Shown: piece by piece, positions 32,725 to 39,280 of the stretch
How the letters are laid out: each line of letters opens with the position of its first letter
How positions within the stretch are numbered: position 1 is the first letter of the stretch
Source of the DNA: a virus
Length of the DNA: 42,822 bases
Virus record (IMG/VR): IMGVR_UViG_3300034072_001154
Span: 1-42,822 of that record
Reading direction: 5' to 3' (one strand)
The notes under the pieces: generated by a model
The model's input: only the letters and a program-made list of their open reading frames with translations
The model's database searches: none
Told to the model about the DNA's origin: nothing
Translations under genes and position numbers: made by a program

Positions 32725-33779
32725 GCTGGCGGCTGTTCATTGGCGAAGCGCAGTTCGGCGTCGGGGCCGAGCACCGCGTGCATCGCCTGCGCCAGGTCGT
32801 TGGCGAAATTGTCGCGCAGATAGTTGCTGGCGAAGCTGCTGACCGCCACGGCCGTCATCGTGCCGGCATCGATGTCGAGGCGGGACGGCGCGACCCAGCG
32901 GTCATATTGCTGATCGCCGAGCTTGGCCTTGACCAGCGTGCGGATCTTCGCCGCCGCGCCGTTCTCGCGGCTGGTGTCGTGGGCCTTGGCCGGCTGGGCA
33001 GGGCGGGGCGTGGACGGCGGCGCGCTGTGCTGGACGCCGGAGCGAGCATCGCGCAGGATTTGCCCCGTCGATCGATTGATCCACGTGCACCAGGCCTTGT
33101 CCCAGTCGAGCTTGCAGGCGCGGCCGCTCGCCTCGGCCAGCCAGAAGTTCAGAAACGCTTCCGCCTCGGCCTCGTAGGCGCCGGCAGGCCATTGGCGAGC
33201 CTTCGCCTTGGCAGCAGGCGGGAGGTCGGTGAGCGCTGGCGGTTTCCAGTCCGCCGGAATCCGACTTCCCCGATTTCGCTTCTCGGCAGGGTCTTTTGCC
33301 CCCTGGGGGGCTATAGGGGGTTTATTATTATCCTTATCAGATCCTTCCCCTGACACAGCTGTGTCACCCTCCCCATGACAATCTGTCGTGGGGGAGGGCG
33401 TCAATCTGTCATGGGGGGGTGTCAATTTGTCACCCTCCCCCCCTGTCAAATTGTCATGGGGGGTATCGACCTTTGCAGGCGGTTCTACATGGCTGACGCG
33501 GGGCGGCTTATAGCCAGGAAACCTGAAGCTGTTCCAGCCCTGTCCACCATCGCTGCGCACCGCGTCGGACTTCACGATGAAGCCCAGTTCTGCGAGCCGC
33601 TGGACATGGCGCTGCGCCGTGCGGACCGAGATTTCGACCTCATCCGCCAGCCGGCGCATCGACACCTGGCACTCGTCGCCCTTGGGGTTCATCCAGTTGG
33701 CGATGCCGACCAGCACCGCCTTGGTGACGGGATCGCCGGTGCGCTGCTGGCGCGCCCAGTTTTCAGCCTCCCAGCTCAT
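32721..33779 (-). CDS. replication initiator with winged-helix and DnaA-N-like domains
   Basis: 352 residues. Residues 1-75 are a winged helix (MSWEAENWARQQRTGDPVTK, then DEVEISVRTAQRHVQRLAELGFIV as recognition helix region, in outline). Residues 90-175 are a polar linker coded by repeated DNA (33351-33463). Residues about 274-345, including YDRWVAPSRLDIDAG and NYLRDNFANDLAQAMHAVLG, resemble the DnaA N-terminal domain, which recruits the replicative helicase. This is the layout of phage initiators that bind an origin in their own gene, as lambda O does. Couples to the nuclease gene by ATGA. Confidence 0.78.
   Translation of the reverse strand: MSWEAENWARQQRTGDPVTKAVLVGIANWMNPKGDECQVSMRRLADEVEISVRTAQRHVQRLAELGFIVKSDAVRSDGGQGWNSFRFPGYKPPRVSHVEPPAKVDTPHDNLTGGEGDKLTPPHDRLTPSPTTDCHGEGDTAVSGEGSDKDNNKPPIAPQGAKDPAEKRNRGSRIPADWKPPALTDLPPAAKAKARQWPAGAYEAEAEAFLNFWLAEASGRACKLDWDKAWCTWINRSTGQILRDARSGVQHSAPPSTPRPAQPAKAHDTSRENGAAAKIRTLVKAKLGDQQYDRWVAPSRLDIDAGTMTAVAVSSFASNYLRDNFANDLAQAMHAVLGPDAELRFANEQPPA
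33319..33463. other. likely replication origin: iterons plus AT-rich block
   Basis: Within the initiator gene. A perfect 16-bp palindrome TGACACAGCTGTGTCA (33351-33366) is followed by four related sites: GACAATCTGTC (33377-33387), GTCAATCTGTCATGGGGGGG (33400-33419), TGTCAATTTGTCA (33420-33432) and TGTCAAATTGTCATGGGGGG (33444-33463). Their shared core is GTCAANTTGTCA-like. CCCTCCCC and GGGGAGGG flank the first pair. On one side lies an AT-rich run (33320-33337, TTTATTATTATCCTTATC), the expected unwinding site. Confidence 0.7.
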
Positions 33780-34222
33780 GCGCCGACGTCCTCATAGGTC
33801 CAGCCGGCTTTGCCGGGGAAGGCGAACTGGAATCGGAAGGGATAGGCTTCGGCCGCGACCTTCATCTTCACCCGCGCGTCATCCTGGATGACGGCCTCGC
33901 CGCCCTTCACGTCGATCATCGTGATGATGAAGTTTGCGCCCATGACCGCGAAGTCGACGGTCAGGAAGGTATTGTCGGCCAGGCGCAGCTTGATGCCCTC
34001 AAACCGGTACCAGAGGATGTCGCCCGCCATCATGCCGGGGCGCAGGATCTCATCCTCGAAGCGCTGCTCCGACTTGTTCTTCTCGCCCGTCTTAAGGCGA
34101 CCGAGTGCGAACAGGCGATCCTTGCCTTTGAGCGGGGCGGGAGGATTGGTGTCGCGCGGAGCCAGCTTGCCCTCGGCGATCAGGCGCTGCTCCAGCCGGG
34201 CGCGCGGCGTCATGCGCGACAT
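33776..34222 (-). CDS. DUF1064-like PD-(D/E)XK nuclease
   Basis: 148 residues from the ATG at 34222, preceded by AGGAG eight bases upstream; the longer frame to 34267 is not needed. KNKSEQRFEDEIL, then LADNTFLTVDFAVMG and ITMIDVKGG: an acidic residue before a strand, Asp and then D-x-K. This matches DUF1064, small phage nucleases thought to act as Holliday-junction resolvases. It overlaps the initiator by ATGA and belongs to the replication operon. Confidence 0.75.
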   Translation of the reverse strand: MSRMTPRARLEQRLIAEGKLAPRDTNPPAPLKGKDRLFALGRLKTGEKNKSEQRFEDEILRPGMMAGDILWYRFEGIKLRLADNTFLTVDFAVMGANFIITMIDVKGGEAVIQDDARVKMKVAAEAYPFRFQFAFPGKAGWTYEDVGA

Positions 34223-34296
34223 GTGGCGCACTCCTGATGAAAGGGCAGTTCGATTTGCATATGGCACCCGCTGATCTCAGCCTCGCCCCGGCACAT
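34210..34296 (-). CDS. possible Cys/His mini-protein, 28 aa
   Basis: An open frame of 28 residues with four Cys (2, 11, 23, 26) and two His (12, 20), including CH and ECATC, enough for a zinc site. It overlaps the nuclease gene by 13 bases. Its ATG lies in the loop of a perfect hairpin (CCCCGGC, ACATG, GCCGGGG at 34286-34304 on the plus strand). Too short to prove; might be a shadow. Confidence 0.35.
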   Translation of the reverse strand: MCRGEAEISGCHMQIELPFHQECATCRA

Positions 34297-34314
34297 GGCC
34301 GGGGTCCGGAGATG

Positions 34315-34605
34315 TCAGACCAGGCCGTGCTGCCGCTCCACCTGCGCATTCACGCGGTCGAGCGCGAAATTCAGGTCCGAGAGCAGAAGCATCGCATTTT
34401 GCACGGCGCCGGCCGGTGTCGGGATCGGCTCCGGGTCGCGCGCCAGCGAGGGATTTGTTCCGAACAGGCGATCGTTGCGAGCATCAAGCCGATCGGCGAT
34501 CTCGTTTGCGCGAGCGATCACATTGCTCAGTTCGCCTGCAATCGCCTCGAACGACGACAGCGATCGATCCGTGATCTCACCGCGGGCAAAGGAATCTGTC
34601 TTCAT
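34315..34605 (-). CDS. hypothetical helical protein, 96 aa
   Basis: Starts MKTDSFARGEITDRSLSSFEAI and continues as a nearly continuous helix: ELSNVIARANEIADRLDAR, then a Pro-rich turn, then AMLLLSDLNFALDRVNAQVE. This is a helical-hairpin or coiled-coil protein. The longer frame to 34866 is a shadow. It lies just after the Acb2-like gene in the operon. Function unknown. Confidence 0.65.
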   Translation of the reverse strand: MKTDSFARGEITDRSLSSFEAIAGELSNVIARANEIADRLDARNDRLFGTNPSLARDPEPIPTPAGAVQNAMLLLSDLNFALDRVNAQVERQHGLV

Positions 34606-34615
34606 GATAGGCACC

Positions 34616-34852
34616 TCAATTGACGTTGGCGCGGACAGCCGCGTCCTTGGCTTCCAGCAGCTTGCGCAGCGCGACGGTGCGCTCGGGATTGCGCGGCAGC
34701 GTCTCAACGATGTGGCGCGCAAGGTCGCAGAACGGCCGCGACGCGCCCTGCAGGACGGGCGGCAGGTGCGAATAATGGAAGTAGCGCAGGATCGGATCGG
34801 CGCCGATCTGCTCGGGCGAGAACTCGGCCGGCGCCGGGTGAATCTCAGACAT
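34616..34852 (-). CDS. Acb2/Tad1-like hairpin protein (anti-CBASS/Thoeris candidate)
   Basis: 78 residues. YFHYSHLPPVLQGASRPF at 24-41 is followed by DLARHIVETLP and NPERTVALRKLLEAKD (55-70), then AAVRA. I recognise this as the Acb2/Tad1 hairpin domain found in many phages. Members form oligomers that trap cyclic nucleotide or ADP-ribose signals made by CBASS or Thoeris. The ribosome site GAGGAG sits six bases before the ATG. It lies in the early operon beside a methyltransferase, where counter-defence genes are common. Which signal it binds cannot be read from the sequence. Confidence 0.7.
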   Translation of the reverse strand: MSEIHPAPAEFSPEQIGADPILRYFHYSHLPPVLQGASRPFCDLARHIVETLPRNPERTVALRKLLEAKDAAVRANVN

Positions 34853-35018
34853 AATGATCTCCTCAAAAATGTGCGTCGGTGACCACGATTTACGGCATGT
34901 ACCTTCTCCCCCCGACCAACCGGCCGAGCGTGCGAACCAGCCGGCGGGACATCGTGATCTTGTTCTCACCCGGGCCGACGCGGCGTCCGGGCTGCAAGTC
35001 GAAAGGGGGTAACTGGGA

Positions 35019-35723
35019 TCAGGGCGGCGCGTGGACGCGCTGCTCATGGGCCAGCCGCAGCCGTTCGACGGCGGTGGCGAAATGCTTGGGGTTGTGCTCG
35101 ATCCCGATGAACGTCCGGCCAGCCTTTACCGCGGCGACGCCGGTCGAGCCGGTGCCCATGAACGGGTCGCAGATGATGCCCTCGCCCATATTGGCGATGA
35201 TCTTGTCCATCACGGCGTCCGGCTTCACCGTCGGGTGGCCGTAGACCTTGCTCGGCTGGCTGGGCGCGGTGACATGGCGATGCATGTCGTGGTGCGCGCC
35301 GACCGGGTGGTGGCCTTCCTGCCAGGCGTGGATGAAGAACTCGGTGTCCGCCAGATAATGCTTGTTCCGGTGCGGCGAGGGGTTCGGCTTGATCCACACC
35401 TGCACGCACACACGGCGGTAATTGCCGGTGAGATAGGTGAGCAGCTCGGGCAGCTGGTCATTGTGGCAGAACACGACGACGCTCGGATGCAGCAGCGGAT
35501 TGATGATGCTGTGATCGAAGCCCTCGTCCAGCCGCTCCGCGACGATCTGGTCCGACGCGCCACGCGCAGCGCGGAAGGCGCCGCCGCCCGAATTATCGAA
35601 CAGATAGGGCGGATCGGCGACCAGCAGCACGCGGCCCAGTCGGTGCAGCAGCTCGTTGGCGTCGGTGAGATAGAGCGTGGCATGCTCCATCGTCACGACC
35701 GTGGGGGTGGTGACGTCGAGCAT
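35019..35723 (-). CDS. DNA methyltransferase, DPPY type
   Basis: 234 residues. Catalytic motif IV DPPY is at 37-40, and the S-adenosylmethionine motif DPFMGTGSTG at 186-195, with HPTVKP at 163-168: motif IV before motif I, the beta class. The target base is adenine N6 or cytosine N4. No restriction partner is nearby, so it is a solitary methylase that may shield phage DNA or act in regulation. ATG overlaps the upstream stop. After its stop the same frame stays open for about 40 codons (to roughly 34898), without a clear start. Confidence 0.88.
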   Translation of the reverse strand: MLDVTTPTVVTMEHATLYLTDANELLHRLGRVLLVADPPYLFDNSGGGAFRAARGASDQIVAERLDEGFDHSIINPLLHPSVVVFCHNDQLPELLTYLTGNYRRVCVQVWIKPNPSPHRNKHYLADTEFFIHAWQEGHHPVGAHHDMHRHVTAPSQPSKVYGHPTVKPDAVMDKIIANMGEGIICDPFMGTGSTGVAAVKAGRTFIGIEHNPKHFATAVERLRLAHEQRVHAPP

Positions 35724-36286
35724 CAGCCAGCCGCCTCGTGCATCGCCTGCAATGCCGGATGCGCCTGCCCACCGGCCGCGATCAGCACGTCGCGCTTGCC
35801 GATATGGTTGGGCGGGCCCACCACGCCCTTACGCTCCAGCTCCTCGATCAACCGCTGCGCGCTGTTATAGCCGATGCGCATCTGGCGCTGGAGCCAAGAC
35901 GTGGACGCGTTCTGATGATCCACGACCAGGCTCAGCGCGGCGGTGAAGCGCTCCGCGTCATCTGCCGTCGGGGCAGGGGCGGGCCTGCTCGGTTCCGGCC
36001 GGCCGTCATGGCCTTCATACATGTCCGGTTGGCGGCCGGGGCCGTCTTCCATGCCGAGCGCGGACAGATAGGTTTCCAGCACCGCCTGCATTTCCTGACG
36101 GTCGTGCGGCTGCATTTTGCGCAGGCGGATGATCTGGCGCATGATCTTGGGGTCGTAGCCGGTCGCCTTGGCTTCCAGATAGACGTCCTTGATGTCGTCG
36201 CTGATCCCCTTCTTCTCTTCCTCCAGCCGCTCGATGCGCTCGATCAGAAGACGAAGCTGGTCCGCTGCGATGCTGCCCTCAGACAT
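35723..36286 (-). CDS. GapR (DUF2312) - FtsK-gamma fusion protein
   Basis: 187 residues from the ATG at 36286 (a TTG at 36304 is in frame but not needed). Residues 1-80 match GapR/DUF2312: [19 protein letters not shown], then [19 protein letters not shown], and QIIRLRK. GapR of Caulobacter clamps overtwisted DNA. A Pro-rich linker (about 81-111) leads to residues 112-170: [20 protein letters not shown] and [13 protein letters not shown], the FtsK gamma winged helix that reads KOPS sites. I do not recall this pairing as described. First substantial gene of the leftward early operon after the Cro-like regulator. Confidence 0.8.
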   Translation of the reverse strand: MSEGSIAADQLRLLIERIERLEEEKKGISDDIKDVYLEAKATGYDPKIMRQIIRLRKMQPHDRQEMQAVLETYLSALGMEDGPGRQPDMYEGHDGRPEPSRPAPAPTADDAERFTAALSLVVDHQNASTSWLQRQMRIGYNSAQRLIEELERKGVVGPPNHIGKRDVLIAAGGQAHPALQAMHEAAG

Positions 36287-36333
36287 GTGGTCCCCGCTGT
36301 ACAAAAATGGAACGATAGGTGAACAAAAGATGA

Positions 36334-36582
36334 TTAATCTGTTGGAAATGTCGTTGCGGTTGCGATAGGCGGGGATTCGGCGCTGGGGTCATAGCTCTGC
36401 ATGAACTCCACAATCCGCTGCCCAGTACGCAGGGTGATCGAACGATCCCTCTTCAAGCCGGACACGAGATTGCTGTCGCCAACGGCCAGCCGGCCGAATG
36501 TCGATGGGGGCAAATTATGCTCGGCGCAGAATTGCTCAATGCGCCGGAGCATCTCGGCATCCGTCAAGAGTGCTTGTTCCAT
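36334..36582 (-). CDS. Cro-like helix-turn-helix regulator
   Basis: 82 residues. A five-helix DNA-binding core spans about 8-65: [36 protein letters not shown], then [15 protein letters not shown]. It is divergent from the S24 repressor and first in the leftward operon, the position of Cro. The predicted -10 ends seven bases before the ATG, so its mRNA would be leaderless or almost so, and the second operator copy covers the start codon, which would let a repressor block transcription directly. Confidence 0.8.
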   Translation of the reverse strand: MEQALLTDAEMLRRIEQFCAEHNLPPSTFGRLAVGDSNLVSGLKRDRSITLRTGQRIVEFMQSYDPSAESPPIATATTFPTD

Positions 36583-36617
36583 AAATCCTACATAACTGGA
36601 TAAATCCTACCCTACAA
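36579..36617 (-). promoter_or_regulatory. leftward early promoter with two operators
   Basis: Minus strand: -35 TTGTAG (36617-36612), one base, operator GTAGGATTTATCC (36610-36598), three bases, -10 TATGTA (36594-36589). A second operator, GTAGGATTTATGG (36591-36579), covers the -10 and start codon of the Cro-like gene. The repressor gene starts 13 bases away on the other side. Confidence 0.7.
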
Positions 36618-36629
36618 GTTGGAAACATC

Positions 36630-37385
36630 ATGCTCGAAACAAGCCCGCATTTGTGGGAAAAATCCAACATGACGAACAGCGACTTCCCGCGGGGCAGAGA
36701 GCTCTATGACGTGCTAATGGCGCTCAAGCCGGTGGGCCTCCCGGAAACGCGATGGGCGGTTGAGGCTGGGCTGAACAAGGCCTTCTTCACCAACATGAAG
36801 GCCGGCATTGGAAGCATCCGAAGCGACAATCTCGAAAAGTTGCTGAACCGCATCGGCAAGTCCGTTGGCGACCTGGCTGGTTCGCCTGATCGACCGCCAG
36901 CCAATGCAGAGCCTGTAGCGTTTGAGGGACGATCGGCAGAGCGAGTGCGCGGAGACTGTCCGGTTTATGGCACTGCCTTGGGGGCAGAGCGAGTGATTGA
37001 CGGGGAGGCAATCGAGCAAACGATGCTGAATTCGGGGGATGTAATTGAATATCGTAAGCGTCCTGCGATCACGAACGGTGTTGAGCGCGTATACGGTCTC
37101 TATGTGCAGGGCTCTTCAATGTACCCAGCCCACCGGGACGGCGCCTTTCTATTCGCGCAGCACGATGTTCCGCTCCGCGTCGGCGATGATGTGGTGGTCT
37201 ACCTCCGGCCGTTGGACGATTCAGACGATGGCAGCACAGCGCGTTGCGTGCTGGTTAAGCGGCTGGTTAAGCGGAACGCGCAGTATGTTGAGTTGGAGCA
37301 GTATACGCCCGCCAAAGTGTTCCGTATCCCGATGGCAGACGTGCTGCGGATCGATAGGGTTCTGACGGCCGACGATTACGCGTAG
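36630..37385 (+). CDS. CI-like repressor, S24 peptidase type
   Basis: 251 residues from the ATG at 36630 (GGAA five bases upstream); an ATG at 36669 would give 238. The N-terminal HTH covers about 22-82 (LPETRWAVEAGLNKAFFTNM, SDNLEKLLNRIG). The C-terminal S24 domain has Ser163 in VQGSSMYP and Lys210 in VLVKRLV, the catalytic pair of LexA-like self-cleavage. It should hold the prophage silent by binding the flanking operators and be inactivated on RecA activation. The exact cleavage bond is not obvious. Confidence 0.9.
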   Translation: MLETSPHLWEKSNMTNSDFPRGRELYDVLMALKPVGLPETRWAVEAGLNKAFFTNMKAGIGSIRSDNLEKLLNRIGKSVGDLAGSPDRPPANAEPVAFEGRSAERVRGDCPVYGTALGAERVIDGEAIEQTMLNSGDVIEYRKRPAITNGVERVYGLYVQGSSMYPAHRDGAFLFAQHDVPLRVGDDVVVYLRPLDDSDDGSTARCVLVKRLVKRNAQYVELEQYTPAKVFRIPMADVLRIDRVLTADDYA

Positions 37386-37413
37386 GAAAAATAAATCCAA
37401 TCCGGTCAATGAG

Positions 37414-37477
37414 GTAGGTTTGATCCGCAGGTAAAATCAAACTTGCGTTTGACAGGTAGGAAATAACCAACTAATTC
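37414..37477 (+). promoter_or_regulatory. rightward early promoter with two operators
   Basis: -35 TTGACA (37449-37454, consensus), one base, operator GTAGGAAATAACC (37456-37468), three bases, -10 TAATTC (37472-37477, weak). A second operator GTAGGTTTGATCC is at 37414-37426. An inverted pair TCAAAC/GTTTGA (37437-37452) overlaps the -35. Same layout as the leftward promoter. Confidence 0.7.
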
Positions 37478-37479
37478 TT

Positions 37480-37498
37480 CTCCCGTAATCAACGGGAG
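37480..37498 (+). promoter_or_regulatory. 5'-terminal hairpin hiding a Shine-Dalgarno
   Basis: CTCCCGT, loop AATCA, ACGGGAG, then GCCAT and the ATG at 37504. The stem's second arm is the ribosome site GGGAGG. It begins where a transcript from the rightward promoter should start. Same plan as the hairpin at 28703-28722 on the other strand. Confidence 0.6.
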
Positions 37499-37503
37499 GC
37501 CAT

Positions 37504-37929
37504 ATGCTCGCTCTCATCACTGCCGCGACGCTCCGCGCCGGCTCCTTCCCCAAAGGCATCGAGGCTGACATCGCCTCCGTCGAGCTGGACTGGCTCACGC
37601 AATATCTGTGCGACGTGCATAGCGCGGTTGGCGTGCAGGACTTCGGGGACGCCTGGCTGCGCCTTGAGCGGCTGGCTCACGCGCTGGGCATGCCGGACGG
37701 GCAGGAAGAGGGCGTCGTTGCCTGGGCGGAGGATTATCTGCGCCAGGCCGGCCGGCCGGTGCCGCGCGCTGCAGCCTATGCCGTCGGCACGCCCGAATAT
37801 CGCAAGCGGCATATCTCCCGCATCTGGACCGCGAACCTCTGGCACGAGGTGGTCATGATCGCGGGCGGCGCGGTCGCCGTCGGCATGCTGTTCTATGCCA
37901 TCGCCCGGAGCGCCGCGTCGTGGATGTAG
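37504..37929 (+). CDS. membrane-anchored early protein, 141 aa
   Basis: Residues 1-105 look soluble and helical (ASVELDWLTQYLCDVHSAVG, RLERLAHALGM). One transmembrane segment follows at about 113-133 (VVMIAGGAVAVGMLFYAIA). First gene of the rightward operon, directly under the predicted repressor-controlled promoter and behind the SD hairpin. Strong ribosome site GGGAGG. Function unknown; a host-takeover or superinfection role is possible. Confidence 0.7.
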   Translation: MLALITAATLRAGSFPKGIEADIASVELDWLTQYLCDVHSAVGVQDFGDAWLRLERLAHALGMPDGQEEGVVAWAEDYLRQAGRPVPRAAAYAVGTPEYRKRHISRIWTANLWHEVVMIAGGAVAVGMLFYAIARSAASWM

Positions 37930-38150
37930 TCGGCTTTCCCGTTCAGCGCGTGCTGGGCACCGATGCGCCCGTGTCGCCCGGCCCGATCGCGGGCGATGTC
38001 CCGACCTTGCTGGCTCGCGCGCTCAACCGGCTGCTGACCGCTACCGTCGACACCGACCTGGCTGACGGCATTGCCCTCTCGATCGGCGCGGCCGGTGCGC
38101 GCGAACAGGCGCTTGAGGCGCTGGCAGCGTGGGAGGCGAACCGTGGCTAA
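37920..38150 (+). CDS. hypothetical protein, 76 aa
   Basis: GTG start at 37920, overlapping the previous stop by ten bases. Sequence is Ala/Leu-rich and helical in the second half (LLARALNRLLTATVDTDLAD, REQALEALAAWEANRG). Resembles small phage helical proteins of unknown role. Ends eight bases into the next gene. Confidence 0.6.
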   Translation: MDVVGFPVQRVLGTDAPVSPGPIAGDVPTLLARALNRLLTATVDTDLADGIALSIGAAGAREQALEALAAWEANRG

Positions 38151-38271
38151 GCCTGTGCCCGTCCCGCTCCAGCCGCTCCCGCGTCAGGGCGCCGAGCATT
38201 GGGGCCGCGTTCATGTCGAGGGTGACCGCCGCAAGCCGCTGCCCCCGCCGACCACGCCCCGCAGGAATTAA
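38143..38271 (+). CDS. small Pro/Arg-rich protein, 42 aa
   Basis: GTG start at 38143 inside the end of the preceding gene. Sequence MAKPVPVPLQPLPRQGAEHW, then a basic tail PLPPPTTPRRN. Disordered in appearance. Real coding is supported by operon-style overlap and composition, but it is short. About 100 bases without a clear gene follow (38272-38371). Confidence 0.5.
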   Translation: MAKPVPVPLQPLPRQGAEHWGRVHVEGDRRKPLPPPTTPRRN

Positions 38272-38371
38272 CGAACCCCCAAGGCCTCGGACGTCCGCCC
38301 CCAATGACGTCGCCTAACCCCCAGCGGCCGGCCTTCGAGGCGGGCTGGCCGCCAACAGGATCACAGGTCCG

Positions 38372-38704
38372 ATGATCGATTTTGCGAATATCGCGCTGAC
38401 ACGGCTGATCCGCTTGCGCCGCCTGATGGCCGAGCCGGTGGTCAACGTGACGCCCGAGGTCGAGCAGGCGCCGCCGTTCTTCATGGTGTGGCGGCCGAGC
38501 GGCATGCCGCCGATGAAATGCCACACCACGCGCGATGTCGCTGAAGGCGAGGCGGAGCGCGTGGCGCGCCTCCATCCCGGGCACGACGTGTTCGTCTTGG
38601 CACCCGCCACCCGCGTTCGCGCGCAAATGGTGGAGCGGGAGGACTTCGGCCAGGCGCATCCGGTCGGTTGTCTGTGCCTCTCCTGCGATCAGATCCCGTT
38701 CTGA
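38372..38704 (+). CDS. hypothetical protein, 110 aa
   Basis: Begins MIDFANIALTRLIRLRRLMAEPVVN, a hydrophobic/basic helix, followed by PFFMVWRPSGMPPMKCHTTR and ending GCLCLSCDQIPF with three Cys. The central part (VAEGEAERVARLHPGHDVFVL) resembles small proteins of phage early operons that follow host-gene-like folds. No family recognised. Confidence 0.6.
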   Translation: MIDFANIALTRLIRLRRLMAEPVVNVTPEVEQAPPFFMVWRPSGMPPMKCHTTRDVAEGEAERVARLHPGHDVFVLAPATRVRAQMVEREDFGQAHPVGCLCLSCDQIPF

Positions 38705-38734
38705 TGCTTGCCCACAAGGAATTGGATAAGCCCA

Positions 38735-39280
38735 ATGGCTGAAATCACCCATGTCATGAACGATATCGAGACGCTCGGCACTGGCAACGATGCCCTGATC
38801 CTCTCGATCGGCGCCGTGAAGTTCAACGCGCTGGGCGTTTTCGACAGCTTCCACATGGCGATCGATGTCGACGACGCGCAGTGTCACGGCATGACGATCA
38901 CCGCCGGCACCGTCCTTTGGTGGATGGGCGAAGATAAGGCAGATGCCCGCCGCGCGCTCTTGTCGCTTGATCGGCGGCCATTGCATACCGTGCTGGCCGA
39001 ATATCAGCGCTGGTACGGGGCCAGGAGCCAGCCGACATGGGGCAATGGCGCCACGTTCGACAATGTCATCATGCGATCGGCTTTCCGCGCGATCGGCGAG
39101 GATGCGCCTTGGCAGTTCTGGCATGACCGCTGTTACCGCACTATGAAGGATCTGCCGGGTGCGCCGAAGATGAAGCGCACTGGCGTACATCACAGCGCGC
39201 TCGACGACGCACAGAGCCAGGCGCATCACCTTCTCGAAATCTGGCATCAGCTCGGAATCGGGGAGGCGGCCAATGGCTGA
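38735..39280 (+). CDS. 3'-5' exonuclease, DnaQ-like
   Basis: 181 residues from the ATG at 38735 (a TTG at 38708 is in frame but poorer). Motif I MNDIETLG supplies Asp10 and Glu12. The middle GNGATFDNVIMR supplies the second acidic residue, and HHSALDDAQSQAHHL the third set with a His. This is the DEDDh exonuclease pattern of Exo VIII/Rv2179c-type phage nucleases. Probably processes DNA ends in recombination or degrades RNA or DNA of the host. Confidence 0.87.
   Translation: MAEITHVMNDIETLGTGNDALILSIGAVKFNALGVFDSFHMAIDVDDAQCHGMTITAGTVLWWMGEDKADARRALLSLDRRPLHTVLAEYQRWYGARSQPTWGNGATFDNVIMRSAFRAIGEDAPWQFWHDRCYRTMKDLPGAPKMKRTGVHHSALDDAQSQAHHLLEIWHQLGIGEAANG

Noticed and set aside
34898-35018. In-frame continuation of the methyltransferase past its stop, ending in RRLVRTLGRLVGGRRYMP
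   Set aside because: It looks coding but has only a TTG or a late ATG to start from. Kept as a note, not called as a gene; readthrough is possible but unsupported.
36630-36669. A confident choice between the two repressor starts and a maintenance promoter near 36574
   Set aside because: Both starts have weak ribosome sites and the -35/-10 candidates (TTGTTC, then GGATAA) are poor, so no promoter was called.
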